64,000 bases of DNA from Gynuella sunshinyii YC6258 (lineage in GTDB: Bacteria > Pseudomonadota > Gammaproteobacteria > Pseudomonadales > Natronospirillaceae): NCBI RefSeq assembly GCF_000940805.1, contig NZ_CP007142.1, positions 3,386,593 through 3,450,592 on the forward strand, written 5' to 3'. Shown piece by piece: positions 1 to 8,011 of the stretch. The notes beneath the pieces were generated by a model. That model was given only the letters and a program-made list of their open reading frames with translations, was not told the origin of the DNA and did no database searches. Position numbers and translations under genes: made by a program. Each line of letters opens with the position of its first letter. The first letter of the stretch is position 1.

Positions 1-175
1 CTGTACGTTTGATTTGCGATGTTTAAAAAAAGCGCCGTGTTCTTTGTAGCGACTCATCTGCTAAACCTTTAAGGATGTTCGGTCATGTAGGACCAGATGC
101 TCTCCTCAGCATATTTGCCCTATATGGGCTAAAGGAATATAGCAGTTAAGTTACAGTGCTTCAATCAATGAAGAA
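1..175. other. Left-edge intergenic region with a possible truncated minus-strand ORF
   Basis: No complete gene is seen. On the minus strand an ATG at 57-55 opens a frame that runs off the left edge after 19 codons (it begins MSRYKEHGAFF) and is preceded by AAAGG. I do not recognise the peptide. In many gammaproteobacteria rne (RNase E) lies divergent from rluC behind a long leader, so this may be rne leader sequence rather than a gene. That is inference from gene order; the peptide does not match the RNase E N-terminus. Confidence 0.25.
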
Positions 176-217
176 ATGTTAATATTGGCATGCATAATTT
201 GTAGCGGAGCATACCCA

Positions 218-1153
218 TTGTCAGGAGTTCAGTTTATTACTGTTCAGGAGGATCGAGCTGGTCAGAGGCTCGACAATTTTTTGTTATCACAGTTAAAAGG
301 AGTTCCTAAAAGTTGGGTTTATCGTGTTATTAGAAAAGGAGAGGTCAGGGTTAATCGTAAGCGGTGCAAACCGTTGCAAACTTTGATGGCCGGTGATTTG
401 ATTCGGATTCCGCCGGTCAGAACGTCAGAAGCCAGGGCGCCAGTTGTGATAAAGCCGGAATTTGCCAGTTCTCTGGAATCCCGGATTTTGTTCGAAGACG
501 ATGGGATGCTGATAATCAATAAACCATATGGTATGGCTGTGCATGGTGGAAGTGGTGTATCTCTGGGGTTAATTGAAGCTTTAAGAGCAGCCAGACCAGA
601 CGCGCATTTCCTCGAATTGGTTCATCGACTGGATAAAGATACCTCCGGATGCCTGATGGTTGCGAAGAAAAGAAGTTTTTTGAAGCAACTTCAGCAGGCA
701 ATCAAAGATAAACAGGTTGCCAAAATTTATCAGTGTCTGGTGGTTGGGGAGTGGCCGGAGGATATCACCAGGGTGACTGCGCCTTTGTTAAAGCTGAGCC
801 GCCAGTCTGGAGAGCGTTATGTTAAGGTCAGTGTTGAAGGAAAGCCTTGTTTGACGACGTTTGAGGTATTGCAGCGTTATCGTGGCTATACCTTGTTAAA
901 GGCTTCGCCCGTTACCGGTCGCACGCATCAGATAAGAGTGCACTGTCAGTTTAATCGTTGCCCGATTGTTGGTGATGATAAGTATTGTTCTGAGGCTGAC
1001 TTGGAGTTGGCCAACAGGACTGGGTTGGACCGGCTGTTTTTGCATGCTATCAGGCTGGAGTTGACTCATCCTTTGTCGAATGAGCAAATTATGGTTGATG
1101 CTGACCCGGGTGATAAATGGTATGCAGGATTGGAATTGTTGGAGCAGCTCTGA
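218..1153 (+). CDS. rluC: 23S rRNA pseudouridine synthase RluC
   Basis: Converts specific uridines of 23S rRNA to pseudouridine in the cytoplasm (955/2504/2580 in E. coli RluC). An N-terminal S4-like RNA-binding domain, with the RLDNFLLSQLKGVPKS and KGEVRVN blocks, is followed by the RluA-family catalytic domain. The motif HRLDKDTSG holds the catalytic Asp, about residue 139 from this start. GRTHQIRVH near the C-terminus is also typical. About 311 aa, close to the 319 aa of the E. coli enzyme. I chose the TTG at 218 because GGAG lies nine bases upstream and homology begins just after it; an in-frame ATG at 176 would add 14 unmatched residues. The next gene, sppA, follows after 48 bases. Confidence 0.93.
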   Translation: MSGVQFITVQEDRAGQRLDNFLLSQLKGVPKSWVYRVIRKGEVRVNRKRCKPLQTLMAGDLIRIPPVRTSEARAPVVIKPEFASSLESRILFEDDGMLIINKPYGMAVHGGSGVSLGLIEALRAARPDAHFLELVHRLDKDTSGCLMVAKKRSFLKQLQQAIKDKQVAKIYQCLVVGEWPEDITRVTAPLLKLSRQSGERYVKVSVEGKPCLTTFEVLQRYRGYTLLKASPVTGRTHQIRVHCQFNRCPIVGDDKYCSEADLELANRTGLDRLFLHAIRLELTHPLSNEQIMVDADPGDKWYAGLELLEQL

Positions 1154-1201
1154 CACATTGTCATAGCAACTTAATATTTTTGCTTTTTAAGGGGAAATGG
1201 T

Positions 1202-2200
1202 TTGAATCAGTGGGATGAAGCGGAAACTGCAGAAGGTAAGGTCATGCAGAAGCAACAGGAGTTAGAGCAAAAGCAGTGGGTGCTGTTGGAAAAAGCGGTT
1301 CTGGCGAGTACTAAGGAGGCCCGTAAAAGTCGGATATGGGGGATCTTCTTTAAGCTGCTGACTTTTGGTTATTTGATTGCGGTTCTGGCTATCTATTTGC
1401 AACAGAGCAATTTAAATGGGGTTTCCGCTAGTACAGGTGGGCATGTAGCGGTCGTTCAGGTAAGGGGAGAAATTGCATCGGATTCTGAGGCTTCCGCCGA
1501 TAACATCATTTCTGGCTTGCGGGCAGCTTTTGATCACCCGGATACTAAGGTTGTTGTATTAAAGATCAACAGTCCAGGTGGCAGCCCTGTTCAGTCCGGG
1601 TATGTTTATGATGAAGTCATGCGCCTGAAAGCGTTGCACTCCGATGTCCCGGTATATGCCGTAATTTCTGATACCGGGGCGAGTGGGGCGTACTACATTG
1701 CTGCGGCAGCCGACTATATATATGCGGATAAGGCGAGTATTGTCGGCTCCATTGGTGTTACGGCGGTGAGTTTTGGCTTTCCTGAGGCGATGCAGAAGTT
1801 GGGGGTGGAACGTCGCCAGTTTACGTCTGGAGAGCATAAAGCCTTTCTTGACGCTTTTGCTCCGCTTAAAGAGGATGAAAAAAAGCTGTTTGAGGCATTG
1901 CTGAACAATGTGCATCAGCAGTTTATCGCGGCCGTTAAGCAAGGGCGTGGCGAGCGCTTGAAAGATGATCCAAATATGTTTTCGGGATTGTTCTGGAGTG
2001 GGGAGCAGGCTCTTGAGCTTGGGTTGATCGATGGACTTAAGACGACTAGTCAGGTCGCCAGGGAAGCGGGTTATGAAAAGATTATCGATTTTTCACCCAA
2101 GCCTAACCCCTTTGATCAATTTGCTGAGAAGTTTGGTGTGTCTATTGGTAAGGGAGCGGCTCAGGTGCTTGGTATGGACTCAGGCGTTGCTTTGAAGTAA
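1202..2200 (+). CDS. sppA: S49 family peptidase (short SppA-type signal peptide peptidase)
   Basis: Membrane-anchored serine protease of the 36-kDa SppA class (332 aa), expected to degrade cleaved signal peptides. Residues 1-45 are charged and cytoplasmic, with a membrane segment at about 46-66. The peptidase core has SPGGSPVQSG and the TGASGAYY box with the likely nucleophile Ser161. The likely general base is Lys213 in SGEHKAFLD, 52 residues later, the same spacing as Ser147/Lys199 of Bacillus SppA. The start is TTG preceded by AAGGGGAAA. The 3' end overlaps the convergent maf gene by 21 bases. It sits between rluC and maf as in Pseudomonas. Confidence 0.9.
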   Translation: MNQWDEAETAEGKVMQKQQELEQKQWVLLEKAVLASTKEARKSRIWGIFFKLLTFGYLIAVLAIYLQQSNLNGVSASTGGHVAVVQVRGEIASDSEASADNIISGLRAAFDHPDTKVVVLKINSPGGSPVQSGYVYDEVMRLKALHSDVPVYAVISDTGASGAYYIAAAADYIYADKASIVGSIGVTAVSFGFPEAMQKLGVERRQFTSGEHKAFLDAFAPLKEDEKKLFEALLNNVHQQFIAAVKQGRGERLKDDPNMFSGLFWSGEQALELGLIDGLKTTSQVAREAGYEKIIDFSPKPNPFDQFAEKFGVSIGKGAAQVLGMDSGVALK

Positions 2201-2779
2201 TAGCGGATTTGAGTTTTCAAAGCCCAGAAATTCAACCAGCCTGATCATGGGCAAGCCAATCAGGCTGGTTGGATCGTCAGAATGAATATTCTCTGTCAGA
2301 CATATCCCCAGACTTTCACTCATGAAGCTGCCAGCGCATTGTGATGGATCTTCCATGTTCAGATAATTTTCAATCATTGCGTCTGAGAGATGCCTGAAGC
2401 GCACTGTTGTAGTCACGATGTCGCTGTAGCTAATGCCCGTTGCGCTGTTCAATACACAAAGGCCGGTGTAGAAAAAGACAGTTTTACCTGACTGTTGTCT
2501 TAGTTGGCTTGCAGCATTGGTCAGATTACCGGGTTTGCCAATAGGATGTATTTGGTCAATTGTGGCTACCTGGTCACTGCCGATGATCAAGTGATCTGGA
2601 TAGTCAGAAGCCAGGCTTCTGGCTTTTTCTTCCGCCAGTCTAAGGGCCTGATGATTAGGAGATTCCCCTGGCAGTTGTGTTTCATCGCATGAAGGGGCGG
2701 CCTGAATAAATGCTAAGTTGATTCGTTTCAGAAGCTCGGCCCGATAGCTCGAGGTGGAGGCAAGAATTATATTGGTCAT
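2180..2779 (-). CDS. yceF: Maf/YceF family nucleoside triphosphate pyrophosphatase
   Basis: Maf-family house-cleaning enzyme. E. coli YceF hydrolyses 7-methyl-GTP to the monophosphate. The N-terminal IILASTSSYRAELL phosphate-binding loop, DETQLPGESP, LIIGSDQV with the catalytic Asp, and GKPGNLTNA are all present. YPDHLIIGSDQV is shared with E. coli YceF. 199 aa, the normal length. It is the only minus-strand gene in the first 13 kb. Its 3' end overlaps that of sppA tail to tail, and it is divergent from yceD. Confidence 0.92.
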   Translation of the reverse strand: MTNIILASTSSYRAELLKRINLAFIQAAPSCDETQLPGESPNHQALRLAEEKARSLASDYPDHLIIGSDQVATIDQIHPIGKPGNLTNAASQLRQQSGKTVFFYTGLCVLNSATGISYSDIVTTTVRFRHLSDAMIENYLNMEDPSQCAGSFMSESLGICLTENIHSDDPTSLIGLPMIRLVEFLGFENSNPLLLQSNA

Positions 2780-2819
2780 ATTTTTTGCTTAAATAATGCT
2801 CTTTTAAGTGATAAAGGCT

Positions 2820-2848
2820 TTGACACTACCCGGGTGCATCAATATTAT
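2820..2848 (+). promoter_or_regulatory. Near-consensus sigma-70 promoter for yceD-rpmF
   Basis: TTGACA at 2820-2825, a 17-base spacer and TATTAT at 2843-2848, in the gap between divergent maf and yceD. Transcription would start near 2855, only about three bases before the yceD ATG at 2858, so the message would be nearly leaderless. Read from sequence only; no start site is mapped. Confidence 0.75.
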
Positions 2849-2857
2849 ACCGCGCCT

Positions 2858-3391
2858 ATGTCAACACCGGTGCTTCCAAAGTTGTATGAACCTTATCGTT
2901 TGGCTGATAAAGATGTCAGTTACGAGGGTTCTGTCGCCTTAGATTCTTTCGAAAGATTCACGAAGATGTTGGAGTCTAGTGAGGGAGTTCTCTCCGTCAA
3001 GCTTCATTTTTTTGTGGATGAGGAAGGGATCAGGCAATTAGAGGGCTGTGCTCAAACCACGGTCACGCTTATTTGTCAGCGATGCCTGGAGCCTATGGAG
3101 TATAACGTAGAGGCTGACTTTAGTGTCAGTTTTGCGTTCCATGAGGATATGGCTCGCAGTATGACAGGACGGTATGATCCAATTGTACTGAGTCCCGATA
3201 AGCGAGTGAGTTTGGTGGAGCTGATTGAAGATGACTTATTGTTAAGTCTGCCAATGTTCTCCAGTCATTCTGATGGTGAGTGCCAGGTTAAAACCGTATA
3301 TGCAGATCAGAACCGTGCCGTAGAGGCTGGTAATGATCAGAAAAAAAGTAACCCTTTCAGTGTTCTGGCTAATCTAAAAAAACCAGAATGA
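2858..3391 (+). CDS. yceD: YceD family protein (DUF177)
   Basis: DUF177/YceD protein, almost always encoded directly before rpmF; linked in other organisms to 23S rRNA or large-subunit biogenesis, with no settled molecular role. The two cysteines of VTLICQRCLEP form the conserved CxxC core, and the tail NPFSVLANLKK matches E. coli YceD (NPFAVLASLKR). About 177 aa from ATG 2858. A GTG at 2834 is in frame but lies inside the promoter spacer, so I reject it as the start. No Shine-Dalgarno sequence is evident. rpmF follows after 21 bases with a good ribosome binding site. Confidence 0.88.
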   Translation: MSTPVLPKLYEPYRLADKDVSYEGSVALDSFERFTKMLESSEGVLSVKLHFFVDEEGIRQLEGCAQTTVTLICQRCLEPMEYNVEADFSVSFAFHEDMARSMTGRYDPIVLSPDKRVSLVELIEDDLLLSLPMFSSHSDGECQVKTVYADQNRAVEAGNDQKKSNPFSVLANLKKPE

Positions 3392-3412
3392 TATAACAGG
3401 AGACTTGTTAAA

Positions 3413-3595
3413 ATGGCTGTTCAACAGAACAAAAAAACTCGTTCTCGTCGTGACATGCGCCGTTCTCATGACGCATTAACCGCAAGAGCGTTGTCTGTAG
3501 ATTCTACAACTGGTGAAACTCATCTGCGTCATCATGTATCGCCTGAAGGTTTTTACCGTGGGCGCAAGGTGATCGCTGACAAGAGCGAAGCGTAA
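3413..3595 (+). CDS. rpmF: Large ribosomal subunit protein bL32
   Basis: Ribosomal protein of the 50S subunit, 60 aa. The N-terminus [20 protein letters not shown] and the C-terminal FYRGRKVI are diagnostic. There is no zinc-binding CxxC pair, so this is the cysteine-free form found in E. coli. AGGAG lies upstream of the ATG. It is co-transcribed with yceD and ends just before a strong terminator, so the operon stops here rather than continuing into plsX. Confidence 0.97.
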   Translation: MAVQQNKKTRSRRDMRRSHDALTARALSVDSTTGETHLRHHVSPEGFYRGRKVIADKSEA

Positions 3596-3634
3596 GGCTC
3601 GCGTGCCTGTTGGAATAAAGTGAACAAATAATAG

Positions 3635-3660
3635 AAAGGGAGCGCTGGCTCCCTTTTTTA
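3635..3660 (+). terminator. Intrinsic terminator after rpmF
   Basis: Stem AAAGGGAGC / GCTCCCTTT (9 bp) with loop GCTG, followed by a T-run. It separates yceD-rpmF from fabD. Confidence 0.88.
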
Positions 3661-3760
3661 TTTGCTCGGTATATTTTTAACTTTTATTCATGACTGGATA
3701 TTATTAAGTCTCCGATCTCATAAATGTTTCAACTTCACCTTGGTTTATCGAAGAAAACTT

Positions 3761-3790
3761 TTAACAATAATGACAGCGCAACAATATAAG
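3761..3790 (+). promoter_or_regulatory. Candidate sigma-70 promoter for fabD
   Basis: TTAACA (3761-3766), an 18-base spacer and TATAAG (3785-3790), each one mismatch from consensus. Transcription would begin about five bases before the fabD ATG, and no Shine-Dalgarno sequence precedes that ATG. Confidence 0.5.
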
Positions 3791-3801
3791 ACTTTAAAAA
3801 T

Positions 3802-4737
3802 ATGACCAAAATAGCATTTGTATTCCCCGGACAGGGTTCTCAGCACGTTGGTATGCTGGCTCAATTGGCTGAATCAGAAAGTCTGATTCATTCAACCTAT
3901 GATGAGGCTTCAACGGTGTTGGGGTATGACTTATGGCAGCTGGTGCAAAGTGGCCCCGAAGAGTTATTGAATCAGACGGACAAGACTCAGCCTTCTCTGC
4001 TAGTGGCAAGTGTTGCTCTATGGAGAATCTGGCAAGCCAAACATGGTACGGCGCCTTTGTTTATGAGTGGACACAGTTTGGGGGAGTACAGTGCTCTGGT
4101 TTGTGCTGGTGCTTTAAGTTTTGCTGATGCTGTGAGCCTGGTTGAGCTGAGAGGTCAGTTTATGCAGTCTGCTGTTCCTGTGGGAGCGGGTGCGATGGCT
4201 GCAATTATTGGTCTGGATGATAGTGTCATTCTCGATGCGTGTGCTGAGGCTTCCGAGGGGTTGGTGGTTGAGGCCGTTAATTTTAATTCACCGGGTCAGG
4301 TGGTGATTGCTGGTCAGAAAGAAGCGGTTGATCGTGCGATGCAGATTTGTAAAGACCGTGGAGCAAAAAGGGCTTTGCCTTTGTCTGTCAGTGCTCCTTC
4401 TCATTGTCAGTTAATGAAACCAGCAGCTGAGCAGTTAGCTGGAAAGCTGGAGTCTATCTCGATCTCCGTTCCCGAGATTCCAGTGGTACAAAATGTGTGT
4501 GCTGCAGTGGAAAGTGATCCGGAAAAAATAAAGGCCAACCTGGTTGAGCAATTATTCAAACCAGTATTGTGGGTCGACTGTGTGACTTATATGGTTTCAC
4601 AGGGGGTCGAAGCCACCATTGAATGTGGACCAGGAAAAGTTCTTTCTGGATTAAACAAAAGAATTCATAAGCCGCTGCAGACTTTGGCAATTAATGATGT
4701 CACTGGTATTGAAGCGGCTTTAAAGCTTGGGGAATGA
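3802..4737 (+). CDS. fabD: Malonyl-CoA:ACP transacylase FabD
   Basis: Transfers malonyl from CoA to acyl carrier protein to supply type II fatty acid synthesis. FVFPGQGSQ lies at the N-terminus, the nucleophile Ser92 in GHSLGEYSAL, and His201 in SAPSHCQLM; both sit at the same residue numbers as in E. coli FabD. 311 aa, full length. It opens the fabD-fabG-acpP-fabF cluster and is one base from fabG. Unusually, the gene before it is rpmF: plsX and fabH, expected between them, are not in the roughly 200-base gap. Confidence 0.97.
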   Translation: MTKIAFVFPGQGSQHVGMLAQLAESESLIHSTYDEASTVLGYDLWQLVQSGPEELLNQTDKTQPSLLVASVALWRIWQAKHGTAPLFMSGHSLGEYSALVCAGALSFADAVSLVELRGQFMQSAVPVGAGAMAAIIGLDDSVILDACAEASEGLVVEAVNFNSPGQVVIAGQKEAVDRAMQICKDRGAKRALPLSVSAPSHCQLMKPAAEQLAGKLESISISVPEIPVVQNVCAAVESDPEKIKANLVEQLFKPVLWVDCVTYMVSQGVEATIECGPGKVLSGLNKRIHKPLQTLAINDVTGIEAALKLGE

Positions 4738-4738
4738 T

Positions 4739-5482
4739 ATGAGTCTTGAAGGCAAGATCACTTTAGTCACAGGTGCCAGTCGTGGTATTGGCAAGGCTAT
4801 AGCCTTAAGCCTTGGTGGTAAAGGTGCTGTAGTGTTGGGTACTGCCACCAGCGAAGCGGGAGCGGAAAATATATCCGTTTATTTGCGGGAATCTGGCATT
4901 CAAGGAAAAGGGTATTGTCTGGATGTTGCTGATCAGGAATCTGTGGCTGCTGTTTTTAAACAGATAAAAGAAGAATTTGGTGATGTTACTGTTTTGGTGA
5001 ATAATGCCGGCGTTACCAAAGATAATCTGATGCTGCGAATGAAGGCTGACGAGTGGGATCAGGTCATTAATACCAATTTATCCAGTATCTTTCGAACCAG
5101 TAAGGCTGCATTGAAAGGTATGACCAAGGCTCGTTGGGGAAGAATTATTAATATCAGTTCGGTCATCGGTTCAATGGGGAATGCAGGTCAAGCCAACTAT
5201 GCAGCGGCAAAGGCAGGTATTGAAGGGTTTACCCGTTCGTTGGCAAAAGAAGTTGGTTCCAGAGCGATTACTGTAAATGCTGTTGCTCCTGGTTTTATCC
5301 AAACTGATATGACCCATGAGTTACCTGAAGAGCAAAAACAGGCACTCCTGCAGCAGGTGCCGCTGGCCCGTTTGGGAGAGGCTTCAGAGATTGCTGAAGT
5401 CGTTGGTTTTTTGGCCAGCGATGGTGCTTCATACGTCACCGGTGAGACGATACACGTCAACGGTGGCATGTACATGGGATAA
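4739..5482 (+). CDS. fabG: 3-oxoacyl-ACP reductase FabG
   Basis: NADPH-dependent short-chain dehydrogenase that reduces beta-ketoacyl-ACP in each fatty acid elongation round. Residues 9-18 carry the cofactor loop TGASRGIG, then NNAG at 88-91. The catalytic set is Asn113, Ser141, Tyr154 and Lys158 (YAAAK). The tail VTGETIHVNGGMYM is typical of FabG. 247 aa. I start at ATG 4739, right after the fabD stop, with GGGGA upstream; a TTG at 4727 inside fabD is in frame but adds four unmatched residues. Confidence 0.96.
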   Translation: MSLEGKITLVTGASRGIGKAIALSLGGKGAVVLGTATSEAGAENISVYLRESGIQGKGYCLDVADQESVAAVFKQIKEEFGDVTVLVNNAGVTKDNLMLRMKADEWDQVINTNLSSIFRTSKAALKGMTKARWGRIINISSVIGSMGNAGQANYAAAKAGIEGFTRSLAKEVGSRAITVNAVAPGFIQTDMTHELPEEQKQALLQQVPLARLGEASEIAEVVGFLASDGASYVTGETIHVNGGMYMG

Positions 5483-5590
5483 CGATTTATTGAGGCGGGA
5501 TACAGTTCTTGCTTAATCGAAGTTCCTTTTAATAAACTAGCATGCACTTTTAACCAGTGCTAACAAGACACACACTTAGGGAGTGGAAAC

Positions 5591-5824
5591 ATGAGCTCAG
5601 TAGAAGAACGCGTAAAAAAGATTGTTTGCGAGCAGTTAGGGGCTAAAGAAGAAGATGTAGTACCACAGGCTTCTTTTGTAGACGATCTGGGCGCTGACTC
5701 TCTGGATACAGTCGAACTGGTAATGGCTTTGGAAGAAGAATTTGAAACTGAAATTCCTGATGAAGAAGCAGAAAAATTGACGACTGTTCAAGACGCTATC
5801 GATTACGTACTGGCCAACCAGTAA
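5591..5824 (+). CDS. acpP: Acyl carrier protein
   Basis: Small acidic carrier (77 aa) whose Ser37 in the [11 protein letters not shown] motif is the 4'-phosphopantetheine attachment site. Sequence and length are those of the housekeeping fatty acid ACP. GGGAG lies upstream of the ATG. A 108-base gap from fabG leaves room for its own promoter, common for this highly expressed gene, but I see no convincing one. A strong terminator follows. Confidence 0.97.
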   Translation: MSSVEERVKKIVCEQLGAKEEDVVPQASFVDDLGADSLDTVELVMALEEEFETEIPDEEAEKLTTVQDAIDYVLANQ

Positions 5825-5849
5825 TCGTTAGTTTTCTTTTCGGATATTA

Positions 5850-5887
5850 AAAAGCCGTATAACAGGATCCTGTCATACGGCTTTTTT
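5850..5887 (+). terminator. Intrinsic terminator after acpP
   Basis: Long stem AAAGCCGTAT / ATACGGCTTT, extended by ACAGG / CCTGT, followed by six T. It partly isolates the acpP message from fabF. Confidence 0.88.
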
Positions 5888-5914
5888 GTTGTGGGCTTTT
5901 GGGAGATTAGTTGA

Positions 5915-7153
5915 ATGAGTCAAAGACGAGTAGTTGTCACTGGACTGGGAATGCTTACTCCATTGGGTAATACAGTAAAAGATTCCTGGGACGGTATTTT
6001 GGCTGGTAAAAGTGGAATCAATACGATTGAACACTTTGATGCTTCCGGGTTTTCAACTCAGTTTTGTGGTGTAGTTAAAAATTTTGATCCGGCTGAATAC
6101 ATTGACAAGAAAGACATCAAAAAAATGGATGTCTTTGTGCAGTATGGTATGGCTGCCGCGATTCAGGCAATTACTGATTCCGGGTTGGAAGTAACCGAAA
6201 GTAATGCGCATAGAATTGGTATGGCATTGGGTAGCGGTATTGGTGGTTTGGCAGGTATTGAGGCCAGTCATCAGACCTTGGTGGATAAAGGGCCAAAACG
6301 GGTTTCACCTTTTTTTATCCCATCTTCCATCATTAATATGATTTCCGGTAATGTGTCCATTCGCTATGGAATGAAAGGGCCAAATATTGCAATTGTAACA
6401 GCATGTACGACCGGAACCCATAACATCGGCTATGCGGCCAGAACGATTGCCTACGGTGATGCTGACGTTATGATTGCTGGTGGTGCAGAGAACGCCTCTA
6501 CTCCGTTAGGGATTGGTGGGTTTGCTGCCTCGCGAGCTTTGTCTCAGCGCAATGATAATCCCCAGGCAGCCAGTCGTCCTTGGGATAGGGATCGTGATGG
6601 TTTTGTATTGGCAGACGGTGCAGGGGTTTTGGTTCTTGAAGAGTATGAACATGCAAAAGCCCGCGGTGCGAATATTTATGCTGAGCTGAGTGGTTTTGGT
6701 ATGAGTGGGGATGCCTATCATATGACCTCACCGCCAGAAGATGGTGCTGGAGCTGCAATGTCAATGCGTAATGCAATGATAGATGCAAAATTGAACCCGG
6801 CAGATGTTCAGTATATAAATGCACACGGTACATCTACCAGCGTGGGAGATGCAGCAGAATCTAGAGCCGCGAAGTCTATCTATGGTGCAGATTCAGATAA
6901 GATTCTGATGAGCTCGACTAAATCGATGATTGGCCATTTATTGGGAGCTGCAGGTGCTGTTGAGGCAATTTTTAGCGTACTGGCTATTCGGGATCAGGTT
7001 GCACCGCCGACGATTAATTTGGATAACCCTGGAGAAGGGTGTGATCTGGATTATGTTGCCAATGAGGCTCGAAATGTGAAAATTTCTCATACGTTGTCCA
7101 ACTCTTTTGGGTTTGGTGGAACGAATGGGAGTTTGATATTCAGCAAAATATAA
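5915..7153 (+). CDS. fabF: 3-oxoacyl-ACP synthase II FabF
   Basis: Condensing enzyme (KAS II) elongating acyl-ACP with malonyl-ACP. The catalytic triad is Cys164 in [11 protein letters not shown], His304 in [11 protein letters not shown] and His341 in [11 protein letters not shown], one residue offset from E. coli FabF. 412 aa, full length, with the C-terminal [12 protein letters not shown] loop. It lies directly downstream of acpP in the usual order and ends before a hairpin terminator. Confidence 0.97.
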   Translation: MSQRRVVVTGLGMLTPLGNTVKDSWDGILAGKSGINTIEHFDASGFSTQFCGVVKNFDPAEYIDKKDIKKMDVFVQYGMAAAIQAITDSGLEVTESNAHRIGMALGSGIGGLAGIEASHQTLVDKGPKRVSPFFIPSSIINMISGNVSIRYGMKGPNIAIVTACTTGTHNIGYAARTIAYGDADVMIAGGAENASTPLGIGGFAASRALSQRNDNPQAASRPWDRDRDGFVLADGAGVLVLEEYEHAKARGANIYAELSGFGMSGDAYHMTSPPEDGAGAAMSMRNAMIDAKLNPADVQYINAHGTSTSVGDAAESRAAKSIYGADSDKILMSSTKSMIGHLLGAAGAVEAIFSVLAIRDQVAPPTINLDNPGEGCDLDYVANEARNVKISHTLSNSFGFGGTNGSLIFSKI

Positions 7154-7161
7154 GTATCACT

Positions 7162-7186
7162 AAGCCGGTGCCAGCCGGCTTTTTTT
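7162..7186 (+). terminator. Intrinsic terminator after fabF
   Basis: Stem AAGCCGG / CCGGCTT around loop TGCCAG, then a T-run that ends exactly at the pabC ATG. The hairpin therefore occupies the position of the pabC ribosome binding site. Confidence 0.8.
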
Positions 7187-8011
7187 ATGCAAATTTTCAC
7201 TAATTACAATGCTCATAGTTCTCTGGACTTGCCCTCTCGCATGGCATACGGAGACGGAATTTTTGAAACTATTCGGGTTGATAGTGGACGCGTTGCGTTT
7301 CTGCAGACTCACTTGGCTCGTTTAAAGGAAAGCGCGGTTTTTTTTCAGCTTTTGCCAAAAGATTTCAACTGGGCAGAGTTTTGTCGTGAGCTTGATAACG
7401 TTATCGAAAAGATTCACGACGGTGTTCTGAAAATTATTCTGGTTAGAAAATATCAAGGTAGGGGTTATCGCTATACGACCGACGCTGGCAGTGAAATTAT
7501 CATGGAGTGTTATGGCGGAAAAATTCCGTTCGGATGGCAACTTGATCCTGCTGATATAGGGATTTGTTCTACTCCCTGCTCCATCAATTCAATGCTGGCC
7601 GGACATAAGCATCTCAATAGAATGGACTCGGTTTTGGCCTCAGGGGAGGTTCAGGAAAAAGGATGGGATGACGGGTTGATGTGTTGCCAGACACAGGTGA
7701 TTGAGGCAACCGCTGCTAACGTATTTGTGGTACAGAAAAACAGTATTTTAACCCCTGAAATATCGGTGGCTGGTGTGAATGGGGTTGTTCGCAGGATCTT
7801 AGTGAGTGAGCCGAGTTTGCCAGTCAGAGAGGTTCCCCAATTGACGCTCTCTGACTGTCAGAATGCACAAGCTTTGTTTTTGACCAATGCAGCCAAAATA
7901 GTATGGCCAGTGAACTCATTAACGGTTAATGGAAGAATTATTCGCTACGATCTGACCAATCCAACATTGGAGCGTGTTATCAGCGATTTTAGAAATAGGT
8001 TGTCATGTTGA
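7187..8011 (+). CDS. pabC: Aminodeoxychorismate lyase PabC
   Basis: PLP-dependent fold-type IV lyase converting 4-amino-4-deoxychorismate to p-aminobenzoate and pyruvate for folate synthesis. MAYGDGIFETIR near residue 20, the PLP lysine in GHKHLNRMDSV, and VIEATAANVFVV are conserved with E. coli PabC. 274 aa. Homology begins close to this ATG, which follows the fabF terminator T-run with no Shine-Dalgarno sequence, so translation may depend on another signal. The 3' end overlaps mltG by seven bases. Confidence 0.9.
   Translation: MQIFTNYNAHSSLDLPSRMAYGDGIFETIRVDSGRVAFLQTHLARLKESAVFFQLLPKDFNWAEFCRELDNVIEKIHDGVLKIILVRKYQGRGYRYTTDAGSEIIMECYGGKIPFGWQLDPADIGICSTPCSINSMLAGHKHLNRMDSVLASGEVQEKGWDDGLMCCQTQVIEATAANVFVVQKNSILTPEISVAGVNGVVRRILVSEPSLPVREVPQLTLSDCQNAQALFLTNAAKIVWPVNSLTVNGRIIRYDLTNPTLERVISDFRNRLSC

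Noticed and set aside
1559-1942. 127-aa minus-strand ORF
   Set aside because: Lies fully inside sppA, whose catalytic residues are clear.
2834-2857. GTG 2834 as the yceD start
   Set aside because: It falls in the spacer of a near-consensus promoter and the residues it adds have no family match.
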